From Ascarosepion bandense (lineage: Eukaryota; Mollusca; Cephalopoda; Sepiida; Sepiidae): DNA of 64,000 nt. How positions within the stretch are numbered: position 1 is the first letter of the stretch; every line of letters starts with the position of its first letter. This document shows, one piece after another, positions 1 to 10,664 of this stretch. Under the pieces are notes generated by a model, which was given only the letters and a program-made list of their open reading frames with translations, did not search any database and was not told where the DNA came from. The stretch lies in the NCBI GenBank assembly GCA_037127315.1, contig JBBBDQ010001122.1:5535001-5599000 (forward strand). The letters run 5' to 3'. A program made the position numbers and the translations under genes.

Positions 1-2
1 GT

Positions 3-330
3 ATGTACAGCACACCAGAAGAGATATCTACAGATGGAGGACCACCATTTGATTCCCAGGATTACAATGTATTTCTGAAGGGCTGGGGCATAAAGAAACA
101 CATATCATCAACCCACTACCCTCAAAGTAATGGCCAGACAGAACTGGCTGTAAAAACTGCCAAAAGAACTTTGATGGACTACACTGATGGATATGGTCAC
201 CTATGACATGATTGGGCAGCGCAAGCCTTGTTAACACTTCAAAACACACCTAATCAAGACACTGAGATATCATCAGCAGAAATGTTGTAAAAGACCACTT
301 CCCCATACTTCACAAGATGTACAAAAGACA
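3..330 (+). pseudogene. Ty3/gypsy integrase fragment (decayed)
   Basis: The frame from base 3 has the second half of a DDE integrase core: STDGGPPF supplies an aspartate and SNGQTE the glutamate, 35 residues apart as in D,D(35)E enzymes. A TGA at 204-206 and a TAA near 287 interrupt the frame, though similarity continues beyond the first stop (LLTLQNTPN). The first catalytic Asp lies left of the window. The element runs on to the LTR at 1,170-2,284. It is a dead retrotransposon copy. Confidence 0.72.
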
Positions 331-477
331 CAGATGTTGGAGAGAGATTACAGAGTTGAGAGAAAAAGCAATGTCAAAGAAATACTTGCTAAACCAAGAA
401 CATTATAACATATATAGTTGCCCACTTCAATAACTCCAGGTTGGTGAACAAGTACAAATACAGTATCAGGATGGGAC

Positions 478-1082
478 ATATGAGGATATCATATCTGCTG
501 TTCATAACTTTTTTTTGACCAACAGGATGAAAGCTTCTTCAACAATGGGATACAAGCACTGCAACACTAAGAGAAGTTTATGGACTGCAAGGGAGACAAT
601 GTTGAAAAATAAACCCCAATTTGTTAAATTCCATGGGAGTATCTTGGTAAGCCTATGAACTTCTCAGCTGATTCTTGTAATGTAAGTTACTTCTGGAACA
701 GAAAAAGAAAATGGACATACCCAAGAGACATTGAGACCTGTATTTCCCTACAGTTTGTTTATATATATGTATATATATATATATAAAACAAAAAAAAAAA
801 AACACAATATGAGGACATCATATCTGCTGACTTTTTTGACCAACAGGATGAACAGTCTTCTTGACTAATGGGATCCAAGCACTGGAACAGTAATGGAAGA
901 AATGTGTGAACCACAAGGGAGAAGAGAAATTTTGTTGAAACGTAAACCTCATTTGGTCACATTCCATGAGAGTATCTTGGTAAGCCTATAAACTTTTCAG
1001 CTGATTCTTGTACTGTTAGTTCTGGAACAGAAAAAGAAAATGGACATACCCAAGAGACATTGAGAACTGCATTTCCCTACAG
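478..1082 (+). repeat. Two direct copies of a 276-bp segment
   Basis: Bases 478-753 and 807-1082 are diverged direct copies. Both start with a TATGAGGA(T/C)ATCATATC block, both contain a TGGACATACCCAAGAGACATT block, and both end in ATTTCCCTACAG. They are separated by an (AT)n and poly-A stretch. They lie between the integrase remnant and the LTR, where the 3' untranslated part of a gypsy element is expected. Confidence 0.75.
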
Positions 1083-1169
1083 CTTCTATATGAAAAACAT
1101 ATACAGCCCATAGTAGTAACCCAAGTTTTTCTTCTTTACTTGTTTATATGTGAACACCCACATGCCAAC

Positions 1170-1776
1170 TGTCATGAGATATCGTGGAGAGAGGAAACAC
1201 CCCTACCACCCCGGCATCCACTAGCCCCTTTTCCCCTGCCCAGTGTGTTAGGCAAGGGGAGGGAGAGAGATAAGCCGAGATGGTGTGCAAAGACGCAAGT
1301 AGACATAGATGAGAGAGAGGGGGTAATAACTGTAAGGTGAGGGGAAATCCAGAAAGAGTGGCTACTGCCACCCTCTCTAAACATCTTGAGAGAGATGAAA
1401 TAGGCGGGAGATTCAGTTGCAGAGAAAGCCAGCTATGGACCACCACGTGCATCACGCAGCTTCGTGAGTCTTGAATGGAAGATCACGTAAAAATGATCAG
1501 AGTACCGTCTCCTCAAAGATAAGTATAGACTTGTTAATATCTCAAATAGTCGAATAGAGAAAAAAACAACAAAAAAACAAGCCACCCTCACTCGAATAAA
1601 AACAAAACGAAAAGAAAAAAAAAAGCGTTTTCTGCCTACCACTCGCTCCAAAAAAAAAAAAGGGGGAGAGAGAGAAAGACTGATAATAATTCGTCGCTCT
1701 GGCCAAGCGAAGAAAAGTTAGGAAAAAAAAAGAGAAGAAAAATAAGATAAGAAAAAGAGACTTTGAAAGACAGTTG

Positions 1777-1809
<33 letters not shown>

Positions 1810-2284
1810 CTTTGTTTAATATTTCTTTGCCAGTTATCTAGATGTCCTTGTTTAATGTTTTCTTTGTATTATCATTTTGTATTGAAACCTTGAAAATGGT
1901 TCTTTTTATTTCTTTTTAAAAGTAAAAAAAATAAAGAGTTAAAAGTAAAAAAAAAAACAGAGGAAAAAGTTATGTACTTCGTCTGTAACATATTACCCTG
2001 TGAATCATTTCCTTTTTTTTTACCTGTGCGACTTTTATGAGCTTTCTGTTTGTTTGATATTGTCAACTTCATCCCCCCCCCATTGTATAATGAGCCAACC
2101 CGAGAGCGATAGCCCGGATTTCCAATTCTCTTGGATTAACCTATAGATCTTGTTCCGAATAATAAACGGGAGACGGAATCAGAACTGGTGGTATATAGCC
2201 AAATTGAGGTGGCCCCTCTCTGCCAAATGCTCATTCCGATGACCACCCCCCCCCCCAAACCACCGGAACCAGCACCTCATCACA
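1170..2284 (+). repeat. Ty3/gypsy LTR, interrupted by about 760 bp
   Basis: It begins TGTCATGAGATATCG and ends CCTCATCACA. The outer parts (1,170-1,399 and about 2,158-2,284) align with the uninterrupted LTR at 8,715-9,058. Between them are about 760 bp absent from the other copy, containing an (ATT)n microsatellite at 1,779-1,810 and several A/T homopolymers. The join carries two related versions of a CGGGAGA block (about 1,409 and 2,167), so the extra DNA may have come in with a local duplication. Confidence 0.68.
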
Positions 2285-2529
2285 CAACACACAAACTTAA
2301 CCCATAAGGCCAAATTAAAAATATTGCAATTCCATCTATCCACCATAAGAAAGACAAGTTATTTATATATGGAGGACATTCTATAAAACTTAAAAGTGAA
2401 CACCGATGAAAAATATCACCAAAAAACACTAGAAAATTAATGAGGTAAAAGCCAACCAACACATACTTCAATGGAGTTGCAGACCTCTCTGGCTGCACCT
2501 GGAGTAAATGTATATGTTCTTCAATTGGA

Positions 2530-2870
2530 CAAAAATTGAATGGACAGTCCATTTCTGGATAGATGAATCAAAGTTAGAATTGTTTGGTTACAATCAAAAC
2601 TGATAATTCTGGAAAAAAGCTAACATTGTCTACAAAGCAAAGAACCGCATTCTAATATTGAAGCGTGATGGTTGAAATGCTAAGATCTAGGGCTGTTTTT
2701 ATACCTCTGGAACTAGAAGACATATCCAAAGAAACCAGATATCTAAGTTCTATCAACAAATTCTGGATCAGAATCTCCTGCCAATCAGCAAGGGAAAATG
2801 GGTTCTGCAACAAGACAATAATTCTAAACATAATAGTGAACATGTAGGAATAGCATAAGCTATCCACCCC
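2530..2870 (+). pseudogene. Tc1-like transposase fragment
   Basis: Translation gives WTVHFWIDESKLELFGYNQN, then WKKANIVYKAKNRI and, in a shifted frame, LDQNLLPISKGKWVLQQDNN. These match the first catalytic Asp (DESKLELFG) and the second (QQDNNSKH) of Tc1-type DDE transposases. Several stops and at least one frameshift occur. The third acidic motif and both inverted ends were not found, so this is a remnant. Confidence 0.65.
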
Positions 2871-2879
2871 TGGTTGCAA

Positions 2880-3880
2880 GTCATTTCAGTTTGGATTATT
2901 CCGTATCAATGCACCAGCCAATCATAGATGTAGATTGCATTCTAAGCAATCACATTGGTCCAAACCCGGTTTTGCGCCAAAAATCCTAAAGGCCCATTTG
3001 AGCCGATTTTTGATCTTTGAAACGTATATAAGCCGTCCTTTTCGGACCCTTGCTTAAGTGCACCCAACTTGTTAATCGAATCCACGTCGGTCAAGTTCAT
3101 ATGCTTGGACCAGCCACACTCCTCTTTTCGTACACTCACTTTCTTCTCAATTTTTCCTATATGCGTGCTACAGATTCTAGAGTCACTCACATTCATTCAC
3201 ATCACACTTTTCTATTTCAATCAAGATTTTCTTCGTTTGTTCAAAGAAACTTTTAACGAACTATTTCTAGTTCCTTTATTATCTTTCAAACAACATTCAC
3301 GAAACCTATATCTACATCTCTGTTAAAAAGTAATGTTCAGACCTTTTTTCATATATATTCTGTTACACACCTGTGACACTAAAAATGAATACTGAATATT
3401 GTTATAATTTTGAAGATTAAGATATTTACTGTTTCATCACTAATGACTGACAAGGTATGCAATTTAAATTCAAATATTATTTACATCCAAACTTTGTGCA
3501 AAGCCACAAACTTTCCTTGTGTGCACTTTAGTTGGCGTTTTATTGATTTTGTATTTGAACTTTCTTCAAATATTAATTTTGTCAACGAACTTTATTCAAT
3601 CTTGACTATTTCATAAAGAACCTCACCGAACATTTTTTCATCTCACCAAAACTTGACTGTTTGTATTATTGTGAACATTCATATATTTATTGTTTGTCAT
3701 TTATTAATATATAAATTTTCTCTTGTTATTTGATATCCAACCTGTTGTCGTCTTATTTTATAAACCGATTGTGTTGTGTTAATTTCTTGTGATCAAATTT
3801 AAAAATATTGTTGTGGAAGAATTTTCGGAACGAACACTAACCTCATCACCTTTAAACCTAAACCAACTCTAACCATCCAC
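2880..3880 (+). other. Unassigned region with a TATA-box-like element
   Basis: No gene recognised. A TATATAAG at 3,025-3,032 is followed by a GC-richer patch and then long AT-rich sequence. The arrangement resembles an LTR or a promoter of another retrotransposon. No matching partner LTR was seen in the window, so no family is claimed. Confidence 0.25.
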
Positions 3881-4344
3881 CACAACACTACTAAAGAATG
3901 GCGTAAATGAAAGAGAATTCATACTCTGGATTGGCCTAGTCACAGAACTGGTAGTTCATTCCAGATGAACCTCAAACCTTTCTCAACTGTCTGAATTTTG
4001 CATAACATGTGGGTAAAAATCCCCAACAGTAGATGCAAGAAACTGAACATTGGTTACAGAAATCATTTGGTTAAAGTAATTACTGCAAAAGGAAGTCCCA
4101 CAGGTACAAACTAAAAGGGTTCACATGCTTTTGCAGAAACAAAATTTTCAGTTTTGGTAAAATAAATTTCCTTTATGAATAAATAATTAAAACATATCCT
4201 TTTTTTTTGGTCTATTATTCGGAAAGTCTAATTTACAAATAAGTATTTGGATGCAAAATTTTAAGGCTTATTTTAATTTTTTCTCCCCCCATAACAATTA
4301 CTATGTCTGAGAGAAGTTAAACTTTGAAGCAGTGGTATTATATG

Positions 4345-4348
4345 AGAA

Positions 4349-4386
<38 letters not shown>
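4345..4386. repeat. (AT)n microsatellite
   Basis: Pure AT dinucleotide run immediately abutting the 5' truncation point of the endonuclease-LINE. Confidence 0.9.
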
Positions 4387-4389
<3 letters not shown>

Positions 4390-6213
4390 GAAAGGTAAGC
4401 TTTCGAAAAATGAAAGATTTAAGCTCTTTGGAGATGACATACCTACAATACATCAAAAGCCAGTAAAGAGCTTGGGGAAGCAGTTCGATGAAACCCTAAA
4501 TGATTCAAGATCCATAATATTATCAAAGGAGAATCTAGAATGGTGGTTAGTCAGGGTTGATAAGTCTGGCTTACCTGGCAGATATAAAGCTTTGATTTAT
4601 CAACACATCATTCTTCCAAAAATACTCTGGCCTGTAACTATCTATGATTTCACTTCCTCCACGGTAGAACTAATAGAACGAAGCATAGCATCACGACTAC
4701 ATAGGTGGTTAGGTTTGCCAAGATCTCTATGCAGCACAGCATTATACGGGAAAAAAAACGCACTGAAACACCCGTTTAAAAGCCTACACGAAGAATTTAA
4801 AGTAGCTAAAGTGAGAGTCACAATCCAGTACGAGTGCTCAAAAGATCCCAAAGTAGCCAGTGCGGGAATATCAGTATATACAGGTAGAAAATGGAACGCC
4901 TCGAAAGAACTGAATACAGCAAAAGAAAGAATCCGAGAAAAGGCAATACTAGGGACCATAGCTACTGGATGTGCGGGCCTCAGGTTTTTTTCCTTCAGAA
5001 AAATATGACAAACTGCAAGGAAAAAAGAAAAGTCATCTTTTGCAGAAACGGCGAAGAAGAGAAACGAATAGCAATCCAAGTCGGGATGAGACAGCAAGGG
5101 GCATGGACCAAATGGAGCTCTATGTTGAAACGCCAAATCAAATGGTCCGAAATATGGCATGGTGACTCCAGATTAAAATTTCTGATTCGGGCAGTATACG
5201 ACACCCAGCCAAGACCCACAAACTTACAATTATGGTATAAATCCCAGTCGCCAAACTGTCATCTTTGTGGGCGCATGAACATATCCTGAGTAGCTGTAAA
5301 TCTGCACTAGCTGATGGGCGTTACAGGTGGCACCATGACAAAATTCTAAAAGAGATCGTGAAAATAGTTCAAAATGCTATCAAAGAGAATGCTTACAACC
5401 TAGACACAAGGCAGATAAAATTTATTAAAGCGGGCGCGAAAATCCCACAAAATAGAAAGGTAAATCCAAACCTGCTATCTCCTGCAGCAGACTGGGAACT
5501 AAGGGCCGATATAAGCTCAAGATTGAAATTCCCAGAGCAAATTGCCATCACAAAACTTCGCCCAGATATAGTTTTCTTCTCACATAATTTGAAGAAGATA
5601 GTCTTGTGGGAACTAACGGTCCCCTGGGAAGAAAATGTAGAAGAAGCTCATGAAAGGAAGAAGTTAAAATATGACAAACTGCTGGAGAGTTGCAGGGTTA
5701 AAGGCTGGAGGGCTAGCTGCACTCCTATAGAAGTGGGGACTAGAGGATTTGCAGCAAGGTCCTTATGCAAAGCCTTAACAGATATTGGGAGTAAAAAAAA
5801 AGAAAAGCACTCAAGTCCATAACCGAAACAGCGAAAAGAACAGCTAATTGGTTATGGATCAAAAGAGAGAGTGCCTGGATTCCAAAAAAAATTGTTATCT
5901 AAAATTCCCGGAAATTCTGCATTTAAATTAATGTTTCAGACAAGCTCATGTACAGTTTGCCTCTAAATGGAAAGTGGCTCTGACTGTCGCCAATCAGAAG
6001 CATTTGCAAGGTTTCGGACTGGACCTAAACATAATTTTCCAGTGTCTGAAAGCGCTTATCGAGGGTGGGTCAGAAACAGATCATCTCTGGTCAGGCTGGC
6101 GCGGTGAGGGGGGTACGATGTTGAAAGACCCGAAACCCACTAGTGATCCACACAATGACTTCACTGACGACACCCTCTAGCGCCCACATTACAGTGCGTA
6201 TGTTTGAAATGAA
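4387..6213 (+). pseudogene. 5'-truncated LINE, copy A: RT C-terminus, CCHC finger, restriction-like endonuclease
   Basis: The frame at 4,385-5,008 (QKPVKSLGKQFDETL, GRYKALIYQHIILPKILWP, RWLGLPRSLCS) matches the thumb-side part of a LINE reverse transcriptase. A frameshift near 4,985 leads to CHLCG, and a second near 5,275 to HILSSC. Together these form a CX2C...HX4C finger. Then come RPDIVFFS and LWELTVPWEEN, the PD...(D/E)xT pattern of restriction-like endonucleases in R2-type elements. The element starts abruptly after an (AT)n run, as expected of 5' truncation. A close relative lies at 32,935-34,965. The exact clade is uncertain. Confidence 0.75.
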
Positions 6214-6224
6214 AAAAATTATAT

Positions 6225-6914
6225 GAGATAATATATATATATGAGATTATATATATATATGAGATATTTCTCTCTCTATATATATATATATATATACATA
6301 TATGAGATATTTCACTATATATAAATACATATAAGAGATATTTCTCTATACATAAATACATATAAGAGATATTTCTCTATACATAAATACATATAAGAGA
6401 TATTTCTCTATACATAAATACATATAAGAGATATTTCTCTATACATAAATACATATAAGAGATATTTCTCTATACATAAATACATATAAGAGATATTTCT
6501 CTATACATAAATACATATAAGAGATATTTCTCTATACATAAATACATATAAGAGATATTTCTCTATACATAAATACATATAAGAGATATTTCTCTATACA
6601 TAAATACATATAAGAGATATTTCTCTATACATACAAATACATATAAGAGATATTTCTCTATATGTAAATACATATAAGAGATATTTCTCTATATGTAAAT
6701 ACATATAAGAGATATTTCTCCATATATAAATACATATAAGAGATATTTCTCTATATATAAATACATATAAGAGATATTTCTCTATAAATAAATACATATA
6801 AGAGATATTTCTCTATAAATAAATAAAATGCATATATGAGATATTTCTTCATATATATATACATATGAGATATTTCTCTCTATATATGTATATACATATA
6901 TGAGATATTTCTTC

Positions 6915-6945
<31 letters not shown>

Positions 6946-7110
6946 GAGATATTTCTCTCTCTCTCTCTATATATATATATATACATATGAGATATTTCTC
7001 TCTCTCTATATATATATACACATATGAGATATTTCTCTCTCTCTCTATATATATATATATATACACATATGAGATATTTCTCTCTCTATATATATATATA
7101 CATTTTTTTT
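6225..7110. repeat. 31-bp tandem array with flanking TATGAGATATTTCTC variants
   Basis: Sixteen unit starts spaced 31 bp apart can be counted from 6,334 to 6,801, with one 33-bp step at 6,613-6,646. Each unit contains AGAGATATTTCTCT, whose AGAGA and TCTCT ends are complementary. Less regular versions with longer AT and CT tracts continue to about 7,090. The array begins directly after the 3' end of the LINE at 6,213. Open frames across it are repeat artefacts. Confidence 0.9.
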
Positions 7111-7117
7111 TTAATCA

Positions 7118-7270
7118 TATCACCCCGAGCAAGGCAATAACGCCACTGATGTGCAGTGGGCTACATAGGAGTGAAAAGATTGGAAAAGAGAAAGCCGGAA
7201 ACCACATCCTAAACAGGAAACAAGGGATGAGCCTCTTCACCTGTTCAATAGACGTGGGTGGAGTGTGTTC
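7118..7270 (-). repeat. LINE/SINE 3'-tail repeat, reverse orientation
   Basis: On the minus strand this reads as a tail ending GGGGTGATATGATTAAAAA. The same block with its upstream part (CCTGTTTAGGATGTGG) occurs on the plus strand at 52,110-52,350. Shorter relatives terminate the LINEs at 14,487 and 44,030 and the SINE at 42,844. Confidence 0.7.
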
Positions 7271-7363
7271 TTTATATATATTAGATATTAATATATATAT
7301 TTATATATATGAGATATTACTTTATATATGAGATATATATATATGAGATATTACTTTATATAT

Positions 7364-7399
<36 letters not shown>

Positions 7400-7540
7400 T
7401 GTTCAGATACTTTAATCCAAGCGAAAAAAGCAGGAAGGTAAATTCCAAAAACCCGATCCTAATTAATATTAAAATTTTATTTTAATATTAAAAAATGATA
7501 CAGGAAGAGAGCTCCATGTAATAAAATATTACAGAGCAAA

Positions 7541-7745
7541 TATAAATTAAAATAGGATTAATTCAAGGATGTTGAATGACCCTTTCGATATGAAATCCCT
7601 ACAGGGGATAACACATCACCTCGACAACGAAAAAATATTTCCGAAAGGATGTTTTCATTGCTGAGGTGATGTGTTATCCCCTGTAGGGATTTCATATCGA
7701 AATGGTCATTCAACATCCTTGAATTAATCCTATTTATTTTATATA
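7541..7745. mobile_element. Hairpin MITE (foldback element)
   Basis: Arms 7,550-7,622 and 7,663-7,735 are reverse complements over 73 bp with one clear mismatch. Both contain GATTAATTCAAGGATGTTG and its complement. Complementarity continues inward with a few mismatches, leaving only about 18 unpaired bases, so nearly the whole unit is one long hairpin. An (AT)n run follows. There is no coding capacity. This is a non-autonomous DNA element or a hairpin RNA source; the family is not known. Confidence 0.8.
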
Positions 7746-8714
7746 TATATATATATATATTCGTTTAAAGGCATGGCCCAACAGCAAACAGACTTGAAAT
7801 CAATCTCTCCTGTCATTCTGAAAATGTTATTCTGATCTCGAAACATTAATAGGTAAAACTCAACACCTTCTTTACCTTCCTTTATTATACTAAACGCATT
7901 GTGACAGCCTTTAAATACCTACCCATACACCATATATATATGAAAGTGTAAAGCTGAATACTATTAGGCATGTTAAACAACAAAGCAACTGGTTTCACTC
8001 ACACTCTTCAGGCCTCATCAGAATAACTTAATATAAATTATGCAATGAAGGGAAGGGAAGAAAGAAGATAAAAAAAAAATAATGTGAAAGAGTAAGAAGT
8101 GCTAGAGGCTAACAATAGCAAGTCCCAGCAAACATTTACAGGACCTAATATACCAGTGATTCCCAACGTGGGGCATATGCTCCACAGGGGTCAATTTGAT
8201 TTTTTTTAGACTGCAATTTGATTGTTAGGTGTTTTGCTAATAAAAGTCTTTGTTCTTGTGATCTATTAGCCCTAACATTCCAATAAACAAAAAAAATTTA
8301 GCAATGTTACAAATATTTCATTCATCATTGGTCTTGGATTTTTAAATTACCATTGATTGCACTGCTACCTGGTGAATAACTTCCATTTTAAAATAATTTT
8401 AGAACTTCATTTTGCAAAGATTCCAAATCCTTTGTATATTGTGTTCATGGCATTAAAAAAAATAATTTTCTTAAATAAAAGTACAATTATTACTTTAATT
8501 AAAAGTATTTTTCTATATTCTAAATTTCTAAATGGCTGTATTATAATATTATAGCCGATTTTCACTTATAATATTCTTAGTTGCTATAATTCTTGCATTA
8601 TTGCCCTTTATATGTCTTACTTATTTCCAATTTTATTGTGTAAACACTTAATGTTAAAAATTCTTAAAGTGCAATTTACTGTATAATATTTCTCATTTAT
8701 TTATTTGTTAATAT
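7746..8714. other. Unassigned AT-rich sequence
   Basis: No credible gene. A CACTCTTCAGGCCTCATC block at about 8,003 resembles ends of Penelope-type elements, but this is weak. The remainder is A/T homopolymer-rich. Confidence 0.3.
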
Positions 8715-9058
8715 TGTCACGAGATATCGTGGAGAGAGGAAACACCCCTACCACCCCGGCGTCCACTAGCCCCTTTTCCCCTGCCCAGTGTGTTAGGCAA
8801 AGGGAAGGAGAGAGATAAGCCGAGATGGTGTGCAAAGACGCAAGTAGACATAGATGAGAGAGAGGGGGTAAAAACTGTAAGGTGAGGGGAAATCCAGAAA
8901 GAGTGGCTACTGCCACCCTCTCTAAACATCTTGAGAGGGATAATAAACGGGAGACGGAATCAGAACTGGTGGTATATAGCCAAATTGAGGCGGCCCCTCC
9001 CTGCCAAATGCTCATTCCGATGACCACCCCCAACCACCGGAACCAGCACCTCGTCACA
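8715..9058 (+). repeat. Ty3/gypsy 5' LTR (344 bp)
   Basis: It begins TGTCACGAGA and ends CCTCGTCACA, giving TG...CA ends with near-complementary termini. It aligns with the outer parts of the interrupted LTR at 1,170-2,284. A primer-binding site follows 10 bases downstream and a gag frame after that, which identifies it as the upstream LTR of a separate copy. Confidence 0.8.
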
Positions 9059-9068
9059 TATACTTATA

Positions 9069-9085
9069 TGGGGGCTTGTCCGGGA
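9069..9085 (+). promoter_or_regulatory. tRNA primer-binding site of the gypsy element
   Basis: TGGGGGCTTGTCCGGGA differs at one base from the well-known tRNA-Pro primer site TGGGGGCTCGTCCGGGA. It sits 10 bases after the LTR, where minus-strand DNA synthesis would be primed. Confidence 0.75.
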
Positions 9086-9188
9086 AATTTTTTTTACATA
9101 TTCGTTCTTAATATCCCCAAAGACTATTTTTTTTTTACACACTCTCATCCATAGAAAAAAAAATAAACTCCTGTGAACATTTGAAGAA

Positions 9189-9503
9189 ATGGATGAGGTA
9201 GAATTATTTTTGCAGGATCCCTCCATGGCAAAATTGGAGAAGCTAAGGAAGAGCGAGCTACTAAACGTGGGCAGGAAACTCGAGTTAGAGGTGCAAAATG
9301 CTATGAGAAAGGACAGAGTCATCCGAATAATAGCTGAGCACATGGTAGATGAAAACGTATTTGAAGAGACGGTACTAGAGGAGCTGACTGAAGGTGTGCA
9401 GATGACTCCCGAGCAAGTGGAGTTAGAGAAGGTCAGAATCCAAGCCAGGATGGAGTTGGAAAAGGCCAGGATTGAACTGGATAAAGCCAGGAGAATAGAG
9501 TAA
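9189..9503 (+). CDS. Gypsy gag N-terminal region (104 aa)
   Basis: This frame starts ATG 104 bp after the primer-binding site and encodes a highly charged, coiled-coil-like protein (MDEVELFLQDPSMAKLEKL at the start; EKVRIQARMELEKARIELDK near the end). It is the expected gag position of a Ty3/gypsy element and resembles the N-terminal gag of invertebrate gypsy copies. It ends at TAA (9,501-9,503), before the zinc knuckle, which lies in another frame. The gag is therefore truncated or shifted. Confidence 0.65.
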   Translation: MDEVELFLQDPSMAKLEKLRKSELLNVGRKLELEVQNAMRKDRVIRIIAEHMVDENVFEETVLEELTEGVQMTPEQVELEKVRIQARMELEKARIELDKARRIE

Positions 9504-9520
9504 GAGACGATAGAGTCGAA

Positions 9521-10664
9521 GTGAAGAGCATTCCTAAAAGGGAAAGCAGAACCATAACTTGTTACAAGTGTGGAAAGGCTGGGCACATAGCAGTAAGATG
9601 CCTGCTTGGGAGAGGACCAGAGGCGAACCATACCCCGACAGGGAAACCTCAAGGGGCTGTCACGACGGACAGAACAATGGAATCTTATCACCCATGGATG
9701 AGAAAAGGAGTCATAAGCGGCCCAGACAGAAAACCAGTAGAAATAACTATATTAAGAGACACAGGAGCGTCTCAGTCTCTACTGGTGAAAGAAAAAGTGC
9801 CAAAAGGAGCACTAGAGACAGCACACAGGACAGTGCAAGTCGAAGGCATTGGCGGGAAGAAAATGAGAATTCCCCTATGTGAGGTGTCAATAAAGTCCGA
9901 ATGGAAGACTGGACCAATCCAAGTGGGGATAGTGGATAAACTACCCATGAGGGGCATTTCACTGTTACTTGGAAATGAAATAGGAGTAGAGAAAAGCCAG
10001 CCTAATGGAGTGGCCAAACCAGGCACCCATAGCAAAGAGATCGAAAGGGCACCAGAGCCGAGGAGATACAATCTAAGGAGTCGACTACAGACTGATAAAG
10101 AGAACGAGGAAGAGATAAAGCTTATACAACTCGGAAAACCCAGAAAAGAATTGGTTGATCACCAACAAAATGATGAGAGTTTGAAAAAACTGTACAACCA
10201 CGTCGACAAACCTGATGGGGGTAAATTCTTCAACATTTATTATCTCCAGGATGGGATACTAATGAGGAGGTGGAGATCAAAAAAGGCAGCGGTAACAGGA
10301 GGCCAGAATACATTCCAGCAAGTAGTAATACCAAAGGGATACCGAGAAGAGTTGCTAAGGTTAGCACATGAGGTACCCATGGCGGGTCATCTGGGCGTTG
10401 CTAAAACCCGTGATAAACTACTAGAACACTTCTATTGGCCAGGAGTCGAGAAGAATGTGAAAGCATTCTGTAGCTCATGTAAAACATGCCAAGGCACTGG
10501 TAAACCAAACCAGAAGATCCCACCTGCACCCTTAAAACCGATACCAGCAATGGAGGAACCCTTCAGCCGAATCCTGATGGACTGCGTGGGTCCACTACCA
10601 CAGACGAAGGCAGGGAACAGATACATTTTAACACTGATGTGTGCTGCGACGAGGTTCCCAGCCA
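9521..10664 (+). pseudogene. Gypsy nucleocapsid knuckle, protease and integrase N-terminus; RT/RNase H deleted
   Basis: An open stretch with, in order: a CCHC knuckle (CYKCGKAGHIAVRC), a retroviral-type protease (LRDTGASQSLL active site, ISLLLGNEIG flap end), then directly the integrase zinc domain (H and H in LAHEVPMAGHLG, then CSSCKTCQ) and the start of the core (FSRILMDCVGPLPQ, first Asp). Reverse transcriptase and RNase H, which should lie between protease and integrase, are absent without a frame break. The copy ends where the mariner begins near 10,665. Confidence 0.75.

Noticed and set aside
1144..1455. 103-codon minus-strand frame over the LTR, also at 8,701-9,057
   Set aside because: Conserved only because both are copies of one LTR. 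No domain, and antisense to element transcription.
6594..6797. Open frame rich in Tyr/Ile/Leu over the tandem array
   Set aside because: Because 31 is not a multiple of three, the frame cycles through three readings of the same unit. It is a product of the repeat.
6304..6832. Regular 31-bp repeats considered as a CRISPR array
   Set aside because: Units adjoin directly with no unique spacers, and the window is eukaryotic.
8960..9691. 243-codon open frame on the minus strand, Ser/Leu-rich
   Set aside because: It is the mirror of the gypsy LTR and gag on the plus strand. The low-complexity composition and lack of motifs mark it as a shadow.
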